Assembly: GCF_009729205.1 (NCBI RefSeq)
Contig: NZ_VTHB01000001.1
Location: 248,001 to 312,000, forward strand
DNA length: 64,000 nucleotides
Source of the DNA: Mycobacteroides sp. CBMA 271
GTDB lineage: Bacteria; Actinomycetota; Actinomycetes; Mycobacteriales; Mycobacteriaceae
Direction: 5' to 3'
In this document: one piece after another, positions 1 to 10,912 of the stretch
How the letters are laid out: every line of letters starts with the position of its first letter
Position numbering within the stretch: the stretch's first letter is position 1
Position numbers and translations under genes: made by a program
The notes under the pieces: model-generated
Databases searched by the model: none
The model's input: only the letters and a program-made list of their open reading frames with translations
Told to the model about the DNA's origin: nothing

Positions 1-367
1 GTGCCAGGATCGATCCTTCGTACGGTGGGCTGCTAGAACTGCCAAGGAAGTAGCCGCCGCCGTAGATGTAGAACATCACCGGCAGCGGGCCGTCGGGCAG
101 CTCTTGCGGCGCAACCACATTGAGTGTCAAACAATCCTCGCTGCGCATCTTCTGCGGCGTGAACACCTTGGGCTGAATCGGGGCCGCGCCGAACCTGCGA
201 CACGTACGCACGCCCTGCCACGGCTGCACCGGACGCGGCGCCCGGAGCCGCAGCGGCCCGACAGGCGGTTCGGCGTACGGAATTCCCCGAAAACGACGCA
301 TACCGCGCCGGACAAATCCTTCGACGACGCCACTGTTGACTTTTACTCGGTTCGGCCCCACTGCCAC
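1..367 (-). CDS. Type-B carboxylesterase, N-terminal part (gene runs off the left edge)
   Basis: Only the first ~122 codons lie in the window. The reverse-strand reading shows the type-B carboxylesterase N-terminus: a V-x-G-x-V-x-G opening, then FRGIPYAEPPVGPLR, then SEDCLTLNV, then the oxyanion-hole region MFYIYGGGYFLGS. The catalytic Ser, Glu and His lie further downstream, outside the window. The start is probably GTG at 367 (GTG at 361 is an alternative). No signal peptide is seen, so a cytoplasmic carboxylic-ester hydrolase is most likely. The family call is firm; the substrate cannot be given. Confidence 0.85.
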   Translation of the reverse strand, partial: MAVGPNRVKVNSGVVEGFVRRGMRRFRGIPYAEPPVGPLRLRAPRPVQPWQGVRTCRRFGAAPIQPKVFTPQKMRSEDCLTLNVVAPQELPDGPLPVMFYIYGGGYFLGSSSSPPYEGSILA

Positions 368-397
368 GGATGCCAACCTAGCCCGCCCGGCGAGTAG

Positions 398-664
398 TCA
401 GCGTCCGGGGCGCACCGACGTGGGTCCAGGCCTGGTCGTCACGACGGTGGCAGGCGGCGGAGCATTCCGGGGATCAGGCGTCGATGACAAGTGATGTTCA
501 TCGGGAGGCAGACAGCCGGGCTCCATCGAATTCTCGCAACCCGCAGGTTTCTGTAGCACCACCTCGGCAGCGGCGGTGCGAATGGTCAACACAACACCGG
601 CCAGAATCACCGCGCACGCAACGACAACGGCTAACCTGCCCGACGCCACCTGCATGCACGTCAC
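398..664 (-). CDS. Small secreted protein, paralogue of the upstream gene
   Basis: An 85-88 residue protein with an N-terminal hydrophobic stretch (LAVVVACAVILAGVVLTI), an Ala-rich cleavage-like site, two cysteines, and a Pro/Thr/Arg-rich tail. Its GTG at 664 overlaps the stop of the upstream gene in a GTGA arrangement; ATG 655 is the alternative start. The cysteine spacing, the HLxxxPxP region and the proline-rich end match the upstream gene, so the two look like a tandem duplication. I do not recognise the family. A secreted or membrane-anchored small protein is inferred from the leader alone. Confidence 0.6.
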   Translation of the reverse strand: MTCMQVASGRLAVVVACAVILAGVVLTIRTAAAEVVLQKPAGCENSMEPGCLPPDEHHLSSTPDPRNAPPPATVVTTRPGPTSVRPGR

Positions 665-909
665 GGTCGCGCCACGACTGTGCTGGGACGGGTTTTCGTC
701 TGCGGAATAGTCGCCCGCGGCACCACATTGTCGGGGTTCGGTCGCGCGGTCAGATGCGGATCGCCGGAATAATCGCACGTGGTGTCGGTCTGCACCGAGC
801 ATTGGATCGTTACCTGCTGCGCGGCCGGGACGGGCTGTGAAATCGCCACACCCGCTATCGCCGCCGCGGCACCGGCGGCGATCACCACGGCCCCACATCC
901 AGTTTTCAT
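661..909 (-). CDS. Small secreted protein with two cysteines
   Basis: 82 residues: MKT start, Ala/Val-rich hydrophobic leader (residues ~5-30, ending QPVPAA), a short mature part with two cysteines eight residues apart (QCSVQTDTTC), and a Pro/Thr/Arg-rich C-terminus. The ATG at 909 lies inside an AT-rich palindrome ATATGCATAT (908-917), with no clear ribosome binding site. It is followed by its paralogue with a 4-bp overlap, so the two are probably co-translated. Function unknown. Confidence 0.6.
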   Translation of the reverse strand: MKTGCGAVVIAAGAAAAIAGVAISQPVPAAQQVTIQCSVQTDTTCDYSGDPHLTARPNPDNVVPRATIPQTKTRPSTVVARP

Positions 910-982
910 ATGCATATATGCAAATATGACAGCCGTTACCGCCGCCCCACTGCCCCGTAGGTAATAGTTGGCTGTGAATCCC

Positions 983-2464
983 CTAGAGCGCGGACGGTAG
1001 CGCGCCGCGCGCCACCTCGTAGGCCGCACCCACCCGATACAGCCGATCGTCGGCCAGTGCGGGAGCCATGATCTGCAGACCCACCGGCAGCCCGTCATCG
1101 GCCGAAAGCCCTGAGGGCACCGACATTCCGCAGTGTCCCGCCAGGTTCAGCGGCAAGGTGCACAGATCGAACTGGTACATGGCCAGCGGATCATCGACCT
1201 TCTCCCCCAACCGGAATGCGGTCGCGGGCGTGGCCGGAGTAACCAGCACATCCACCTGCTCGTAGACCCGCTCCAGATCACGCTTGATCAAGGTGCGCAC
1301 CTTCTGCGCCCGTCCGTAGTACGCGTCGTAGTACCCAGCCGACAGCGCATAGGTACCGATCATGATGCGCCGCTTGACCTCTGGACCAAAACCGGCGGCC
1401 CGAGTCAGGGCCATGACTTCCTCGGCGCTGTGCGTTCCGTCGTCGCCGACCCGCATGCCATATCGCATGGCATCGAAGCGAGCCAGGTTGGAGGACACCT
1501 CCGACGGCAGGATCAGGTAATAGGCCGGGAGGGCGAATTCGAAGTGGGGGCAAGACACCTCCACCACGTCGGCGCCGAGCGCGGTGAGCTGTTCGACCGC
1601 GGCGTTGAACGAGGCCATGACGCCCGGCTGATACCCGTCGCCACGCAACTGCGAGACCACCCCGACGCGAACACCCTTGAGGTCACCGGTGGCACCGGCC
1701 CGGGCGGCGGCCACCACATCGGGCACCGGCTCGTCCACCGAGGTGGAGTCGCGCGGGTCGTGTCCAGCGATCACCTGGTGCAGCAATGCGGTGTCCAAAA
1801 CCGTGCGCGCACACGGTCCGCCCTGATCCAGGGAGGAAGCGCAGGCGACCAGACCGTAACGGGACACCGTTCCGTAGGTGGGCTTGACGCCGACGGTTGC
1901 GGTGAGCGCGGCGGGCTGTCGGATAGAGCCGCCGGTGTCGGTTCCGATTGCCAGCGGCGCCTGGAAGGCGGCGAGCGCGGCCGCGCTACCGCCACCGGAA
2001 CCACCCGGCACCCGTTCGATATCCCAGGGATTGCGGGTAGGTCCGTAGGCGGAGTTCTCGGTGGACGAGCCCATCGCGAACTCGTCCATGTTCGTCTTGC
2101 CCAGGATCGGGATTCCGGCCGCGCGCAGCCGCGCGGTCACGGTCGCGTCATACGGCGGCACCCAGTTCTCGAGAATCTTCGACCCACAGGTGGTTGGCAT
2201 GTCCCGGGTGGTGAAGACGTCCTTGAGTGCCAGCGGCACACCGGCGAGCGCAGACGACGGCTGGTCACCGCGTGCGATGGCGTCATCGGTGGAGGCAGCG
2301 GCGGCAAGCGCCTGCTCCCCCGCCACGTGGAGGAAGGCGCGGTAGGTCTCGTCGGTGCTGGCGATCTGGTCCAGGTGGGCGCGCGTCACCTCGACCGAGG
2401 ACACCTCGCGCGAATGAATCAACGTCGCCAGCGCGGCGGCGTCCTGCTTGATGAGATCCGTCAC
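983..2464 (-). CDS. gatA: Glutamyl-tRNA(Gln) amidotransferase subunit A
   Basis: 493 residues, the usual GatA length. It releases ammonia from glutamine for the GatB-dependent amidation of misacylated Glu-tRNA(Gln). The amidase signature is complete: catalytic Lys81 in PLALKDVF, cis-Ser156 in PGGSGGGS and nucleophile Ser180 in [10 protein letters not shown]. The GTG start overlaps the gatC stop by 4 bp (GTGA), so the two subunits are translationally coupled. gatB is not adjacent in the window, as in M. tuberculosis where gatB is separated from gatCA. Cytoplasmic and essential in organisms without GlnRS. Confidence 0.97.
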   Translation of the reverse strand: MTDLIKQDAAALATLIHSREVSSVEVTRAHLDQIASTDETYRAFLHVAGEQALAAAASTDDAIARGDQPSSALAGVPLALKDVFTTRDMPTTCGSKILENWVPPYDATVTARLRAAGIPILGKTNMDEFAMGSSTENSAYGPTRNPWDIERVPGGSGGGSAAALAAFQAPLAIGTDTGGSIRQPAALTATVGVKPTYGTVSRYGLVACASSLDQGGPCARTVLDTALLHQVIAGHDPRDSTSVDEPVPDVVAAARAGATGDLKGVRVGVVSQLRGDGYQPGVMASFNAAVEQLTALGADVVEVSCPHFEFALPAYYLILPSEVSSNLARFDAMRYGMRVGDDGTHSAEEVMALTRAAGFGPEVKRRIMIGTYALSAGYYDAYYGRAQKVRTLIKRDLERVYEQVDVLVTPATPATAFRLGEKVDDPLAMYQFDLCTLPLNLAGHCGMSVPSGLSADDGLPVGLQIMAPALADDRLYRVGAAYEVARGALPSAL

Positions 2465-2769
2465 TGTTCTTCTCCCAGGATCTGCGGCACTGCAAAACGT
2501 CCCTCGGCCACCCGCGGAGCCGCCGCGAGCGCCTCCTCAGGAGTAAGGCAGTCGGCGATCACGTCCGGCCGGGTGATATTTACCGCATCCAGCGGTGAGC
2601 TGGTGGCCTCGACTTCGTCGAGTTCATCGGTGGAAACCTCGCTGATCTGGCTGACGTGGCCAAGGATCGCATCGAGCTGACCGGCGAGCCCATCCAGCTC
2701 AGCGTCGGTCAGTGCGAGGCGAGCCAGCTTGGCGAGGTGCGCCACTTCGTCACGGGATATGGAGCTCAC
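2461..2769 (-). CDS. gatC: Glutamyl-tRNA(Gln) amidotransferase subunit C
   Basis: 102 residues from GTG 2769 ([18 protein letters not shown]), which matches the normal start and length of mycobacterial GatC; the frame stays open further upstream but that part is not GatC-like. The C-terminus GRFAVPQIL is the conserved GatC end. GatC is the small belt-like subunit that stabilises the GatA-GatB interface. Overlaps gatA by 4 bp. Confidence 0.95.
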   Translation of the reverse strand: MSSISRDEVAHLAKLARLALTDAELDGLAGQLDAILGHVSQISEVSTDELDEVEATSSPLDAVNITRPDVIADCLTPEEALAAAPRVAEGRFAVPQILGEEQ

Positions 2770-2812
2770 GGCTAGATAGCCTAGAGGGCGGCGCGCAGCG
2801 GTCTGTGCCACA

Positions 2813-3478
2813 GTGTTCGACGTGCCGTCTTACCTGTTGCGCCTACAGCTCGCTGACCGCCCCGGGAGTCTGGGGTCGGTCGCTGTCGCGCTCGGCACGG
2901 TGGGCGCCGACATCCTGTCCCTCGACGTTGTCGAGCGTGGCCCGGGCTACGCCATCGACGATCTGGTCATCGACCTCGCGCCGGGAGCGCTGCCCGACGC
3001 GTTGCTCACCGCCGCGGAGGCGTTGAGCGGAGTGCACGTGCATTCCATTCGTCCCCATACCGGCCTGCTGGAGGCCCACCGCGAGCTCGAGCTCATCGAC
3101 AAAGTGGCCGTCGCGTCAGCATCGACTCGCCTTGCGGTGCTCGCCGAGGAAGCCCCCCATGTACTGCGCGCCAACTGGTGCACGGTGGTTCGGCAGGACA
3201 GCGGTGGCTTCACCCGGGTGGCCGGAAGCGCGGGAGCCCCGGAAACCCAGGCCACCTCGGCCCCCTGGCTACCGCTGGAGCGCGCGCAGGTTCTGGACAC
3301 CGCGGCCGAATGGGTGCCGCAGCTCTGGAAGGACATGGACACCACCTTGGCTGCTGCGCCGCTGGGTGCGGGTGACACCGCGGTGGTATTGGGCCGCCCC
3401 GGCGGCCCGGAGTTCCGCCCGTCGGAGGTGGCACGTCTGGGCTATCTGGCCGGGATTGTTGCTACCCTGGTGCGATAA
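2813..3478 (+). CDS. ACT-domain amino acid-binding protein (Rv3013-like)
   Basis: 221 residues from GTG 2813; GTG 2822 is an equally good start because the conserved part begins at [16 protein letters not shown]. Residues ~5-75 form an ACT domain: a beta strand, the GSLG turn, then [11 protein letters not shown]. The remainder is a mycobacterial-specific region with no recognised catalytic motif. It is divergent from gatC with a 43-bp gap, the same arrangement as Rv3012c/Rv3013. A regulatory, ligand-sensing role is inferred from the ACT fold; the ligand is unknown. Confidence 0.85.
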   Translation: MFDVPSYLLRLQLADRPGSLGSVAVALGTVGADILSLDVVERGPGYAIDDLVIDLAPGALPDALLTAAEALSGVHVHSIRPHTGLLEAHRELELIDKVAVASASTRLAVLAEEAPHVLRANWCTVVRQDSGGFTRVAGSAGAPETQATSAPWLPLERAQVLDTAAEWVPQLWKDMDTTLAAAPLGAGDTAVVLGRPGGPEFRPSEVARLGYLAGIVATLVR

Positions 3479-3500
3479 CCACGCATACCGGGGAGGACTC

Positions 3501-4013
3501 ATGCGACTGCAGGTTGCCTGTGTGTCGATTGCATTGAGCGCACTCGTAGTCCTGCCACCCAATGTCGCGACCGCCGAGCCCGCGGGTTTTCCCGACCTCA
3601 ACACATTCGCAGACGTCCCCGCGCAGGCGTACATCCAGAAATGGCCTCGGAGCGCACCCACCGTGAGCTTCTCGACGGAAGAAGGGATCAACTGCGGTTT
3701 CGGCGCCCCGGAAACGCCGAACGAGGACAACCAGTTCGCCTTCTGTGACGGCCCGCTTCCTGGCCTGCAGAACGTTCCGGCGAGAGGTTCCGGTCCATGC
3801 GACATCGGTAGCGTCAATTCCTTTGGCATAAGCCACACCCAAGGTGCCTGCGAAGACGCAAGGCCCAACTGGAAGATCCTCAGCCCTGGCCACAAACTGT
3901 CCTACGGAAACATCACCTGCGCCGTGGGGCGGGGACCCGTCGTTGCCTGCGTCGAGAGAATCGCCCACAAGCGCGGATTCGTGTTGCAGCCGTCGGGTTC
4001 ATTCGTCTTCTGA
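3501..4013 (+). CDS. Secreted Cys-containing protein of unknown function
   Basis: 170 residues. ATG 3501 follows a strong GGGGAGGA site. A signal peptide is clear (residues 1-~26, ending ATAEPAG), followed by GFPDLN and a mature domain with several cysteines (NCGFGAPE, AFCDG, GPCDIG, GACED, ITCAVG, ACVE), probably forming disulfides. The ending GFVLQPSGSFVF resembles the end of the secreted protein at 61881, which also shares the GFPD start of the mature domain. The two look like members of one mycobacterial exported family. Function unknown. Confidence 0.8.
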   Translation: MRLQVACVSIALSALVVLPPNVATAEPAGFPDLNTFADVPAQAYIQKWPRSAPTVSFSTEEGINCGFGAPETPNEDNQFAFCDGPLPGLQNVPARGSGPCDIGSVNSFGISHTQGACEDARPNWKILSPGHKLSYGNITCAVGRGPVVACVERIAHKRGFVLQPSGSFVF

Positions 4014-4066
4014 CTTCGCAGCGGCCTCACAGCGAATTGCCGGTTTCACCAGGCACACTCGCCGGC

Positions 4067-5944
4067 GTGCCTGAATTGAGAAGTTGGGTCTACCCGCGCC
4101 GCGAGCAGTTGGCTCTTGCCGCGCTCATCGCCGTCATGACGGTCGTCTACCTATGGAATATCAGCCAGAACGGCTGGTCCAATGCCTTCTACGCGGCGGC
4201 CGTGCAGTCCGGTAGCCAAAGTTGGAAGGCATGGTTCTTCGGCAGCTTCGATCCGCAAAACTATGTGACGGTCGACAAACCCGCCGGTGGCCTGTGGCTG
4301 ATGGGCCTGTCCGCCAGGATCTTTGGCTTCTCCAGCGCGAGCATGCTGATCCCGCAGGCAGTACTGGCGATACTGAGCGCACTACTGATCCGCGCCTCTG
4401 TGCGGCGTCTCGCCGGACCGGCGGCCGGGCTCCTTGCCGCCGCCGTGTTCGCATTGATTCCGGTTGTTTCAGTGATGTTCCGCCACTCAAATCCCGACGC
4501 CCCCATGGTGTTCGGCATGGTGGTTGCCGCCTACTTCATCACCCGCGCGGTCGATACCGAACGGGCACGCGCAGCGGCGGGCTGGATGGCGCTGGCCGGT
4601 ACCGGTATCGGATTCGCATTCCTGTGCAAGACGTTGGAGGCGCTGCTGGTCGCTCCGGCGCTGTTATTGGTGTTCGTGGTCGCGGCCAAGTTCGGTTGGA
4701 GGACCAAGCTGGCGCACCTGTTGGCGGCCACCGCGGCACTCATCGTGTCCTCCGGCTGGTGGATGCTGGCGGTCGCCCTGACTCCCGCCGCCAGCCGACC
4801 GTACGTCGACAACTCGACGGACAACAGCGAGTGGACGCTGGCGATCGGATACAACGGATTGGATCGGCTGCTAGGCAAGGACTCCGGCATGCCCCGAGAG
4901 TTTGAAGGACCCAGCTTCTCGGGCACTCCCGGCCTGTTTCGCATCTTCGAGGATGACCAGGCCTTCCACGTGGCATGGCTCATTCCGGCGGCGCTCATCG
5001 CGCTAATGTTGGGACTCGTCGTCGCGAGCCGCGCGAACACGGCGGGCCTGGTGGCACGGTATCGGGCACTGATCGCCAATCCCGCTGGGGTGGCACTGAT
5101 CCTGTGGGGTGGCTGGCTGGTCTCGACGTACGTGATCCTGGCGTACATGAAGCAGCAGTTCCATCCGTACTACACCTCAGCCATGGCACCCGGTATCGCG
5201 GGTACGGTCGCGGTCGGTGCGGTCATCTTGTGGCAGAAGCGATCCGAAACCATCGCGCGGTATGGACTGGCAGCGATCACGCTGGCCGCGGCGGTCATGG
5301 GATGGGTGCTCCTGCGGCGCGATCCGACGTGGCTGCCGTGGCTGCGCTGGGTGCTGCTCATCGGAGGAATCACCGCTGCGCTGGCGTTGGCCCTCGGCGG
5401 GTTGCAGCGCTCCGAACGGCTGCGGGTTGGCATCGCCACACTGGCACTTGCCGTTTCGCTGGGCGGTTCGATCGCCTTCACCGTTGCGAACGTCACCACG
5501 CCCAAGGTCGGCGGCCTGTCCACCTCGGGCCCGGCCGTACCCGACGACGACAAGTTCGGCGGCCGGGAACCGAAACCGCTCGATCCGGCACTGGCGTCGC
5601 TGATCAAGGATTCCGACGCCAGGTGGCCGGTGGCGACCACCAACACCCGCACCGCAGCACCCATTCAGCTGGAAACCAACGCGCCGGTGATGGCGATCGG
5701 CGGATTCTCCGGGCGTGACAACCCCATCACCCTGCAACAGTTCATCGACTACACGCGCGATGGCACCGTCCAGTTCTACGCCGAATCGGTCAAGGATAAG
5801 GACAAGCAGAAGGAACAGCCGCAGAAGGATACCGACACCAAGCGGGTGGCCGACGAGATCCAGCAGTGGGTTGAACACCACTACGCGTCAACGGATTACG
5901 GAGACCTGCGGGTGTTTGACCTGTCCGCGCCGCCGAAGGCCTAG
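4067..5944 (+). CDS. Membrane glycosyltransferase of the GT39/ArnT-like family
   Basis: About 625 residues from GTG 4067; TTG 4037 in the same frame would add ten residues. The N-terminal half holds many membrane segments and the GT39-type first loop with NAFYAAAVQSGSQSWKAWFFGSFDPQNYVTVDKPAGG, shown here only as position ~30-65; the DKPAGG region is typical of YkcB/ArnT-like polyprenyl-phosphate-sugar transferases. About ten hydrophobic segments are followed by an extracytoplasmic C-terminal domain (from ~residue 475) rich in Asp/Lys. It probably transfers a sugar from a lipid carrier outside the membrane; donor and acceptor cannot be told. Its 3' end overlaps the convergent membrane-protein gene by 4 bp. 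Confidence 0.85.
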   Translation: MPELRSWVYPRREQLALAALIAVMTVVYLWNISQNGWSNAFYAAAVQSGSQSWKAWFFGSFDPQNYVTVDKPAGGLWLMGLSARIFGFSSASMLIPQAVLAILSALLIRASVRRLAGPAAGLLAAAVFALIPVVSVMFRHSNPDAPMVFGMVVAAYFITRAVDTERARAAAGWMALAGTGIGFAFLCKTLEALLVAPALLLVFVVAAKFGWRTKLAHLLAATAALIVSSGWWMLAVALTPAASRPYVDNSTDNSEWTLAIGYNGLDRLLGKDSGMPREFEGPSFSGTPGLFRIFEDDQAFHVAWLIPAALIALMLGLVVASRANTAGLVARYRALIANPAGVALILWGGWLVSTYVILAYMKQQFHPYYTSAMAPGIAGTVAVGAVILWQKRSETIARYGLAAITLAAAVMGWVLLRRDPTWLPWLRWVLLIGGITAALALALGGLQRSERLRVGIATLALAVSLGGSIAFTVANVTTPKVGGLSTSGPAVPDDDKFGGREPKPLDPALASLIKDSDARWPVATTNTRTAAPIQLETNAPVMAIGGFSGRDNPITLQQFIDYTRDGTVQFYAESVKDKDKQKEQPQKDTDTKRVADEIQQWVEHHYASTDYGDLRVFDLSAPPKA

Positions 5945-6849
5945 GAGCCGGGGCCCCGCAGGGAGTACCGCTGTGCCACGGATCGCGGAACGCCCGGATC
6001 GAGCGACAGGTCGATCCCGGGGAAGTCGACGCGACGTATCCGGTCTCGGGCACCCGCGGATTCGAGCTCACCGCGATGCTCAGGATGCAGGTGGTAGTAC
6101 CGCAAGATCGCCAGCAGCAGCGGTGGGTCGATCCGATACTTGGCAGCGATAAGCGGTTCGGCCCATGCCCTTTCGCGTGGCTGTGAGGAGAACAGGCCGG
6201 TGCGGCGCATCTGGAAACGCGCGGATCCCACCAGCCAGGTCGCGAACCGCACGCCCTGCTCGGGATCAACCCTGAAGAGCTGATCCCAGGCAATGCTGCG
6301 TTCGGTCAACAAGGTTTGGCGCCGCACGCCCGTGGCAGTGATCTCCAGACCTGGACGCACGGTCCGCAGGTTCCAGACAAGGCACCCGAGGAAAATCACC
6401 AAGAAGCCGACCAGCACCCACTCCGTCACCAGCATCACCCACAGCAGCGGGAATTCGTTGGCCACATCCGCGCTTTGGGTGGTCTGTATGGAGACGTACG
6501 GGACGAACACGATAGCCATGATCGCTATCGCCATGACACCCACAATCTCGCTGATGTCGGGTAGGAAAATGCGGTCGCCATCCGCTCGCAATGTCCTCGG
6601 GAGTTTCCGGAACCGTGTCCGCAGCAAGAACAACTGCATCACGAATACCGGGACCAACACGAATGACGACCCGGCCACCATCAGGCCCATGCCGAGCTTG
6701 CCGAAGCTATTGAACGCAATCGGCACCGCCACGACCATCGCAACTTCAGCAAGCAGAAGCAATCCCAAGATGACTCTGACGGCCCACACCGCGGCCGATT
6801 TGCGCGGCCATACCGACGGCCACCCCAGCGACTCCACCCCCGTATTCAT
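5941..6849 (-). CDS. Membrane protein of unknown function with PH-like C-terminal region
   Basis: 302 residues, ATG 6849. Four hydrophobic segments are visible: about 20-45, 55-75, 100-122 and 135-160. A soluble C-terminal part begins RPGLEITATGVRRQTLLTERSIAWDQL, which resembles bacterial PH-like membrane-protein domains (DUF-type); that assignment is tentative. It is downstream of the VanZ gene on the same strand with a 9-bp gap, so it may belong to the ligA transcript. Its 3' end overlaps the glycosyltransferase gene. Confidence 0.7.
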   Translation of the reverse strand: MNTGVESLGWPSVWPRKSAAVWAVRVILGLLLLAEVAMVVAVPIAFNSFGKLGMGLMVAGSSFVLVPVFVMQLFLLRTRFRKLPRTLRADGDRIFLPDISEIVGVMAIAIMAIVFVPYVSIQTTQSADVANEFPLLWVMLVTEWVLVGFLVIFLGCLVWNLRTVRPGLEITATGVRRQTLLTERSIAWDQLFRVDPEQGVRFATWLVGSARFQMRRTGLFSSQPRERAWAEPLIAAKYRIDPPLLLAILRYYHLHPEHRGELESAGARDRIRRVDFPGIDLSLDPGVPRSVAQRYSLRGPGS

Positions 6850-6858
6850 GGCGCCAGG

Positions 6859-7380
6859 CTACCAACGGCAGCGCCACCACGGCCTAGAACACAGTGCCGC
6901 CAACCCTGCTCCCGCCGCGTTGAGCAGCACATCATCGACCGAGGACACCCGACCAATATCGAGAATGAACTGCAGCACCTCGACGAGGACCGAACTACAT
7001 GCAGCAAGCCCGACGACCGCCCACAAGCCGATCCGGAACCGGATGGGCAAGAAGAAACCAGCAGCCGCGAACACCAGCAGATTGCCGCCCACCTGCTCCA
7101 CGACGGTGGCCACATCCGCCGTACGCAGCGCAGCCAGGTCGGCGAACGGCATCCACTGCACGCTTCGCGTCCCTCCGGCGGGCGTCAGAATCATCCACAC
7201 CCATGGCACCGTCCCGGCCACCGCACCGATCTCGGTCGCGCTCGATACCCATGCCCACCGCCGTTCCCACCCGGATCGTGTGCGCCACAACGCACATGCC
7301 ACCACGAGCAGAACCACGACGGGAATCGTTGCCGCCGCACCGATCCACACGGAACCCCAACGCTCCCACGTCCCCCACAT
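6859..7380 (-). CDS. VanZ-family membrane protein
   Basis: 173 residues with four to five hydrophobic segments and the VanZ signatures: VQWMPFADL in the periplasmic loop, GNLLVFAAAGFFLP, and SVLVEVLQFILDIGRVSSVDDVLLN before the last helix. VanZ-like proteins are small membrane proteins; some are linked to glycopeptide resistance but most have unknown function. The ATG at 7380 lies only 9 bp after the ligA stop, so co-transcription with ligA is likely. Nothing here indicates an actual van cluster. Confidence 0.85.
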   Translation of the reverse strand: MWGTWERWGSVWIGAAATIPVVVLLVVACALWRTRSGWERRWAWVSSATEIGAVAGTVPWVWMILTPAGGTRSVQWMPFADLAALRTADVATVVEQVGGNLLVFAAAGFFLPIRFRIGLWAVVGLAACSSVLVEVLQFILDIGRVSSVDDVLLNAAGAGLAALCSRPWWRCRW

Positions 7381-7389
7381 CGGTCGGCG

Positions 7390-9444
<2,055 letters not shown>

Positions 9445-9487
9445 CTAACCCACCCACCCGACAGCTCCGGAACCCTAAGCTGTGCCC

Positions 9488-9937
9488 ATGGGCTCTGCCA
9501 GTTCCTCTTCGCGCAAGCGGCTCATCGGCCACCCCGTGATGTTTTCCGAGAGTGATCCGGGACTGGCAGAACTGCGCAAGCTGGCGCTCGCTCTACCCGA
9601 AGCGGCCGAACAGATCTCCTGGGGCCGTCCCGTGTTTAAGGCGGGCACCGCCAAGGCCGGCAAGATCTTCGCGATGTTCGGCGGGAACGCAAAGGGTGCC
9701 ACGAAGGGCGACATGATTGCCTACCCCTATTCGGTGCTCATCAAGGTGGACGATTCCGAGCGTCAGGCACTGCTGCAGGACGAACGGTTCTTCTACCCGG
9801 CCTACATGGGCCCCTTCGGCTGGCTCGGCCTGGACTTCGACGCCGCCGAGGTGGACTGGGACGAGGTCGCCGAACTCCTCGACGCCTCCTACCGACTGAT
9901 CGCCACGAAGCGGCTGATCACACTGCTGGACTCCTAG
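9488..9937 (+). CDS. MmcQ/YjbR-like protein
   Basis: About 149 residues. The MmcQ/YjbR pattern is visible: LRKLALALPEAAEQISWGRPVFKAG near the start (residues 24-48 of this reading), then FAMFG, VLIKVDDSERQALLQDERFFYPAYMGPFGWLGLDF, and a helical C-terminus. These small proteins have a CyaY-like fold and are often called DNA-binding, without firm function. Three starts are possible: GTG 9482, ATG 9488 and ATG 9538 (MFSESDPG). The recurrent 27-bp element at 9504-9530 would lie inside the coding region with the first two and in the leader with the third, so ATG 9538 is a serious alternative. Confidence 0.85.
   Translation: MGSASSSSRKRLIGHPVMFSESDPGLAELRKLALALPEAAEQISWGRPVFKAGTAKAGKIFAMFGGNAKGATKGDMIAYPYSVLIKVDDSERQALLQDERFFYPAYMGPFGWLGLDFDAAEVDWDEVAELLDASYRLIATKRLITLLDS
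9504..9530 (+). repeat. Copy 1 of a recurrent 5'-end element
   Basis: CCTCTTCGCGCAAGCG followed by GCTCATCGGCC. The first half can fold as CGC-GCAA-GCG, a three-pair stem closed by a GNRA-type tetraloop. It matches copy 2 (27413-27439) at 26 of 27 positions, although the two genes are unrelated and read it in different frames. It ends 7 bases before ATG 9538. Function unknown. Confidence 0.6.
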
Positions 9938-10013
9938 ACCGGCCCGCATTGACAAAGCGGCGTCCCTGTTTCAAACTTTGCCTCAGAATTCATCTATCCA
10001 GGTGAGAGGCGAG

Positions 10014-10811
10014 TTGGGCCGTAAATTGATAGTTGCTAAGTTGCTACGCAGCCTCGCTGTTGCAGGTACGACAGCAGTCTTATCAGCCGCCGCGATTGCC
10101 ATGGCGGCCCCCGCCCTCGCCGCACCACTCGTCTTCCCCGGGATGGAAATCATTCAGGGGACTCAGAGCTGCACGCTGGGATTCGTCGATCCAGAGGCAC
10201 GCCTCGGCGTCACCGCGGGGCACTGCGCCATGGATAGCGATGGACCGGTGTATGACTCGGCGGGCAACGTCATCGGCGTCCTCATCATCGCGTCCTCGAA
10301 CATGCAGGACGGCGACCGAATCGACAGCTCCAAGTACATGATCGACTACGAGGCCATCAAGTTCCGTGACGACGTAGGGATCAACGACGTGCTCCCCAAC
10401 GGGATTCGGCTTGAGCGCGGTGGAATCCAGCCGCATCCAGGTCTCCCGGTATGCCGGAACGGCGTCACCACCGGCGAGGCCTGCGGGACCGTGACCGACG
10501 TCTACAACGGCTGGTTCGAGATCGACGGCATGCCCGCCGATCACGGCGACTCCGGCAGCGCCGTCTACTCGATCACCTCCCCAGGGCACGGAGCCATCGT
10601 GGGAATCGCTCGCGGGACCACTCAGGACGTGAAGACCGGCGTGGTCCGGACCACGGGAATCTCGTGGTCAACCGTGGTCGATCAACTGCGCGTAGACATC
10701 GAAAAGAAGCCGAATCAGGCTCCCAATACCCCCGCGCCAAGCGCCGCTCCACCCCTGCCACCAGGCGATCCGGCCCTATCCGAGGCATTAGTGCCAGCAT
10801 TGGACGCCTGA
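10014..10811 (+). CDS. Secreted trypsin-like serine protease, first of three tandem copies
   Basis: About 265 residues. TTG 10014 follows GAGAGG at 10004-10009; GTG 10002 and TTG 9978 are in-frame alternatives. A signal peptide (GRKLIVAKLLRSLAVAG to ALAAP) precedes a chymotrypsin-fold domain: GVTAGHC with the catalytic His, MIDYEAI with the Asp, and HGDSGSAVY with the nucleophilic Ser (residues 70, 111 and 180 from TTG 10014). Conserved cysteines include SCTLG near the mature start and CGT in the GEACGT turn. The C-terminus is Pro/Ala-rich. It is likely an exported S1-family protease, not membrane-tethered. Two related genes follow on the same strand. Confidence 0.88.
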   Translation: MGRKLIVAKLLRSLAVAGTTAVLSAAAIAMAAPALAAPLVFPGMEIIQGTQSCTLGFVDPEARLGVTAGHCAMDSDGPVYDSAGNVIGVLIIASSNMQDGDRIDSSKYMIDYEAIKFRDDVGINDVLPNGIRLERGGIQPHPGLPVCRNGVTTGEACGTVTDVYNGWFEIDGMPADHGDSGSAVYSITSPGHGAIVGIARGTTQDVKTGVVRTTGISWSTVVDQLRVDIEKKPNQAPNTPAPSAAPPLPPGDPALSEALVPALDA

Positions 10812-10912
10812 TTCGCATAGGCTCGTAGCGACACGGAGAGTCGTGCCGCGTGCTCTCCTCGCGCTGGTCGGGGCCCAGTTGACGGTGAACGTGGCAGACG
10901 GAGAGCTACGGC

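Noticed and set aside
1133..2680. 515-codon open frame antisense to gatA/gatC
   Set aside because: A shadow of the real gatA frame; the translation is Arg/Gly/His-rich with no domain.
6859..7380. Glycopeptide resistance determinant
   Set aside because: Only a VanZ-fold protein; no vanHAX or VanRS genes nearby.
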